This document shows, one piece after another, positions 60,266 through 64,000 of a DNA stretch of 64,000 nucleotides. The stretch covers positions 62,001 through 126,000 of the forward strand of contig DUMS01000086.1 of NCBI GenBank assembly GCA_012839745.1, read 5' to 3'. Both the position numbers and the translations under genes were made by a program. Within the stretch, counting starts at the first letter, position 1, and every line of letters begins with the position of its first letter. A model generated the notes under the pieces. That model was not told the DNA's origin, ran no database searches, and saw only the letters and a program-made list of their open reading frames with translations. Source of the DNA: Tissierellia bacterium. Lineage in GTDB: Bacteria; Bacillota; Clostridia; Tissierellales; Tepidimicrobiaceae.

Positions 60266-61624
60266 CTACTTGTAATCATTTAGCTTATATCTTATTTCAT
60301 CAGTAAAGTACTTAATGTTTTCCTTCCACATTTCATAGTTCATAACCTTTCTAAGTATTACATTTATCTTATTGTTCATACAGTCTATATTGTCATCGTT
60401 TATAAACTCTATTTCCCTATTCTTTATGAAGCTGTCTGCGATTAAGTCCATTATATATAGCGTAATTTCCTTCTTCTCCTCATCACTGAAACGGGAATTC
60501 AGTCCTTCGCTCAGTTTAAGGTTATCTAAAAACCTGTCCCTTAAAAACATCAGGAATTTTTCAAATTCCTCTGCCTTGCTTCCTGATTCCAATTGGAATA
60601 TTATTTTGAAAAACAGATTCCATTTAAAATCCTTGTTTATTACTTCCAGTATGGCCTCCCCTATTTTCCTGCAGAATTCATCATCGTAGCGAATTTCCCT
60701 TTCAAACTCTATATATTCCTCCAGATACAGATCATTCTCCTTCAATTTGTAAAGCTTTGATAGCATCTTAAGGTAAACGTTATCATAAGCCATAGGATCA
60801 GTATAGCCATTTTGCTTCAATACATAGGATACAATGATATCGCATGACTTTCTGTAATCTAAAACAAATCCAAACTCCTTCTTTGTCTTATCTGAATATA
60901 TATCGTATATTATCTTGGACAGTATTGTCTCCAATTGCTCCTTTCTCTTGTCTATATTGGCTTCATCAAGTTCCTTCAGGTGATTATACAGAATCATCAG
61001 CTGTTTATCCACCATGCTCAGATTTTCCTTCAGGGTATACATTATGTCTCTAAAAAGGCCCTCTGTAAGCAGATATTTATAGTTCTTATATAATACCTTG
61101 TGTTCAGCTTCACTCCAGAATACATTTACAAGGGATTTTATCTGAAGTTCAAACCGTATTGTCATATCTCCTCTTATATACTTTCCATCTATTTTGTATA
61201 TTCCAAATCCGTTTTTTTGAAGCTGAGGCTGGTTTTCGTCCAGATTAAGCATTATATCGGGATTTTCCCTGCTGAAATAATATCCCTCTTCGGCAGGTAT
61301 GTTGAATTCCTCAACTACCTTGGAGTAAACGTCCATTTCATCCTCTATGAATCTGCATTCAATTCTTATACCCAATAAATCTGACAGGTTTTCAATAAGG
61401 TCCTCAGGGGTTTTATACTTCAAGTAGAAATTATTTCTGAATATCTTTTCCTTAAGGCTGGTAGCAGTCTTTACTCGTGAGGTAATATTTAATATATTAT
61501 CATATTTTAAAAACAAGCCCCTAAAAAAGTATTCCAGTTCCCTGTTGCTTTCTTCCAGTATATCCTTCATATCCTCTACCATAGCAACTGTTTTATCGAT
61601 AAACTCGAATATTTCCAATCTCAT
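60266..61624 (-). CDS. Divergent RelA/SpoT (alarmone synthetase-like) domain protein with helical C-terminal extension
   Basis: ITSRVKTATSLKEKIFRNN (RxKxxxSxxxK), DLLGIRIECRFIEDE, FELQIKSLVNVFWSEAEHKVLYK. Confidence 0.8.
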   Translation of the reverse strand: MRLEIFEFIDKTVAMVEDMKDILEESNRELEYFFRGLFLKYDNILNITSRVKTATSLKEKIFRNNFYLKYKTPEDLIENLSDLLGIRIECRFIEDEMDVYSKVVEEFNIPAEEGYYFSRENPDIMLNLDENQPQLQKNGFGIYKIDGKYIRGDMTIRFELQIKSLVNVFWSEAEHKVLYKNYKYLLTEGLFRDIMYTLKENLSMVDKQLMILYNHLKELDEANIDKRKEQLETILSKIIYDIYSDKTKKEFGFVLDYRKSCDIIVSYVLKQNGYTDPMAYDNVYLKMLSKLYKLKENDLYLEEYIEFEREIRYDDEFCRKIGEAILEVINKDFKWNLFFKIIFQLESGSKAEEFEKFLMFLRDRFLDNLKLSEGLNSRFSDEEKKEITLYIMDLIADSFIKNREIEFINDDNIDCMNNKINVILRKVMNYEMWKENIKYFTDEIRYKLNDYK

Positions 61625-61843
61625 ATTAATTTGGGCCCCCTTACTTTTCCTATTTAAGCTATTACACTATATTTATATTATACCACAAATAGCTTTATAT
61701 GAAACTAAATATGGAATTTGTAGGATTCCACTGAGTCTTATGGAAAAATTTTATTGAATACTTATATAAACTAGTTCTTATTTCCTTTAATGTTTTATTA
61801 AAATCTATCGATATATAGTAAGTAAAGTATTCTCAAAAATATT

Positions 61844-63868
61844 GTGGAAAGGTTGGTCAGCATGCAGATTAAAAACAAGATTACCTTTTTTATGGTATTA
61901 ATTTGTATTTTAAGTTCAGTATCAATATTTTTAGGCAATTACAACATAGCCATTCATACTATTGAAGAAAGGGTTGATGAAGGCATTCAAGGCACAGCAG
62001 CCAATACTGCAAAGGATATAGATAAGTGGCTAGCCTTGCAAAAGAATTCCCTTACCGGAATCGCAAACAGCCTGGCACATTACAACAACTTTGAATATGA
62101 CCATGTATTTCAGTTCCTAAGTGATCAGAATAATACCAACGCAGATATCGTAGGATATTACATAGCATTAGAGGATAATACCTTCGTTTCCGGAACCGGA
62201 TGGATACCTCCTGATGACTATATTGCAACAGAAAGGGCCTGGTATAAGGGTGCTATAGATAATGATGGCACATGTATTTCTGCCCCATATATTGATATGT
62301 ACACCAATAAGATGGTAATTACAATTTCCATGCCTTTGAAAGTCAACGGCATTACCATTGGAGTAGCTGCATCAGATGTTTATATAGACAAGCTGTTAGA
62401 AATAATCAGCCAGGTTGATGTAGGAGAGGACTCATACGCATTTCTAATAGATGCCGATGGAAATATACTTGCTCACTTAAATGAAGAATATAAGCCAACG
62501 GCTGAAGGAAGCTTTGTGAATATAAACAATATATTAGATGGAAAGCTGTCAGCCATTATGACGGGAGTAAACTTATCCTTAAAAGACAAAATAGCAACAG
62601 ATTATGATGGCGTTGATAGAATATTTATGTTTAATAACATAGAGGAATCAGGGTGGAAGGTTGGACTGGCAGTATCATCAGAACATACCCTGAGTGCATT
62701 AAATCAGGTGGTCAAATCCTCTGTTTTACTAACTGTTGCCGTAGTAGTAATAGCTGTTGTAATATCTTTAATACTGTCAAATTCCATTTCAAAGCCAATT
62801 CTGAAGTCTGTGGATTTTGCAAAGAATATTGGAAATCTTGACCTATCCCAGGATATCGACCAGAATGAGCTGAAAAGAAAAGATGAAATAGGAACAATGC
62901 TCAACGCTTACCAGTCCATAATAGATAAATTGAGAACCTTTACAAAGGAATTAATCACTTCCATTGAGATGAACAACGAAGTATACAAAAATACCCTGGA
63001 CAGGCTCAGCTATTTGATGGAACAGGCTGACAACAACTCTGCAACTACAGAAGAGCTTTCTGCCGGAATGGAAGAAATAACAGCAACAGTATCAACAATT
63101 TCTGATTCTTCCAAAGAAATAGATAAAGCTGTAGCAGATTTCTCTGCCAAAGTAGAAGAAGGGGCCCATACGTCATATGAAATCAGCAAAAGAGCTGAAG
63201 AGCTAAACGATCAGATTGAACAGTCGAAGAAGAGGACTTTGAGCATATACGAGAAATCCAAGGAGGAAATAGCAAAAGCCATAGAATCTTCAAAAAACGT
63301 AGAAAAAATAAATATACTGTCAAATGCTATTCTTGAGATAACAGACCAGACAAACCTGCTTGCCTTGAATGCTGCAATTGAAGCTGCAAGAGCAGGAGAA
63401 TCAGGCAGAGGATTTGCAGTGGTGGCTGATGAAATAAGAAAGCTTGCAGAAACTTCACAGAAGGCCGTGGAAGAAATAAAATCTGTAACTGATACCATAA
63501 TAGCTTCCGTTAACCTGTTAGTAGAAAATACCATAAACCTGTCAGAGTTTTTGGATAAGGAAGTAATAAAAGACTATGAAATGATGGTAGAAGCAGTTAA
63601 CAACTACAAAAAAGATGGAGCTTTACTCAATGATGTGCTTTCAGATTTAAGTGCCAACTCTGAGGAATTAACTGCATCAGTAAATAATATGGCATCTTCA
63701 ATTAATGAAATATCCATTACCATTAACGATTCATCTGCGGCTACCATGGACATAGCTGAAAAGAACCTGGAGGTAGTAAAGGCCATATCCGAAATAAACG
63801 AGATAATGGAGAAAAACAAGAAAATAGCAGAAAAACTGGGAATAATAATATCAAACGTTAAAATGTAA
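61844..63868 (+). CDS. Methyl-accepting chemotaxis protein (dCache + HAMP + signalling domain)
   Basis: TM1, Cache region [75 protein letters not shown]. Confidence 0.95.
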   Translation: MERLVSMQIKNKITFFMVLICILSSVSIFLGNYNIAIHTIEERVDEGIQGTAANTAKDIDKWLALQKNSLTGIANSLAHYNNFEYDHVFQFLSDQNNTNADIVGYYIALEDNTFVSGTGWIPPDDYIATERAWYKGAIDNDGTCISAPYIDMYTNKMVITISMPLKVNGITIGVAASDVYIDKLLEIISQVDVGEDSYAFLIDADGNILAHLNEEYKPTAEGSFVNINNILDGKLSAIMTGVNLSLKDKIATDYDGVDRIFMFNNIEESGWKVGLAVSSEHTLSALNQVVKSSVLLTVAVVVIAVVISLILSNSISKPILKSVDFAKNIGNLDLSQDIDQNELKRKDEIGTMLNAYQSIIDKLRTFTKELITSIEMNNEVYKNTLDRLSYLMEQADNNSATTEELSAGMEEITATVSTISDSSKEIDKAVADFSAKVEEGAHTSYEISKRAEELNDQIEQSKKRTLSIYEKSKEEIAKAIESSKNVEKINILSNAILEITDQTNLLALNAAIEAARAGESGRGFAVVADEIRKLAETSQKAVEEIKSVTDTIIASVNLLVENTINLSEFLDKEVIKDYEMMVEAVNNYKKDGALLNDVLSDLSANSEELTASVNNMASSINEISITINDSSAATMDIAEKNLEVVKAISEINEIMEKNKKIAEKLGIIISNVKM

Positions 63869-63871
63869 AAT

Positions 63872-63918
63872 AAAGAGGTACTGCCAGTGGATTAACGCCA
63901 CAAAGCAGTACCTCTTTA
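63872..63918. terminator. Bidirectional terminator after chemoreceptor
   Basis: aaagaggtactgc...gcagtacctcttt. Confidence 0.8.
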
Positions 63919-64000
63919 CTAATTATCCCCCTGGTTTGCCACACCCAATAGGCTGCCTACAATTCCCAGTATACCGCTGGTAACAATTATAAACATTACG
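63919..64000 (-). CDS. C-terminal end of a small membrane protein (runs off window end)
   Basis: Minus-strand ..VMFIIVTSGILGIVGSLLGVANQGDN* hydrophobic tail just before a terminator. Confidence 0.4.
   Translation of the reverse strand, partial: VMFIIVTSGILGIVGSLLGVANQGDN

Noticed and set aside
1-64000. CRISPR arrays, prophage, integrases, transposases, toxin-antitoxin or defence genes
   Set aside because: No direct-repeat arrays or hallmark proteins of these systems were seen. The RelA/SpoT-like gene has no obvious antitoxin partner.

Overview
64 kb of an AT-rich Firmicute chromosome, most like an amino-acid- or peptide-fermenting Clostridia/Tissierellia member (inferred from gene content). 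There are no tRNA/rRNA genes, CRISPR arrays, or recognisable phage or transposase genes. Most genes are on the minus strand. The content is dominated by amino-acid, peptide and nucleoside catabolism and Na+-coupled transport: GlyA, AgcS, NSS and NhaC transporters, IorAB plus AOR, a LIV-type ABC transporter, a BMP/Nup nucleoside ABC transporter, M20 peptidases, two 5'-nucleotidases, three chemoreceptors and two sigma-54 activators. Most notable: (1) a sigma-54-controlled operon (about 40.9-48.6 kb) encoding an orphan glycine/sarcosine/betaine-reductase-type component B. Its GrdB-like subunit reads through an in-frame UGA (selenocysteine), which the ORF track called as a stop. The same operon carries an NhaC-type transporter, two AlaDH/PNT-family dehydrogenases and an octopine/nopaline-type dehydrogenase, and looks like a dedicated opine or imino-acid reductive catabolic module. 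(2) A soluble chemoreceptor fusing an MCP signalling domain to a C-terminal family-5 peptide-binding (OppA/DppA-like) domain. (3) An Lpd-like flavoprotein lacking both redox cysteines, in a nucleoside uptake operon. (4) Two unassigned structured intergenic elements. (5) A (TA)n junction joining a 3'-truncated M20 gene to a 5'-truncated yfcC gene. A guanine-type purine riboswitch and a ydaO-type c-di-AMP riboswitch are recognisable.
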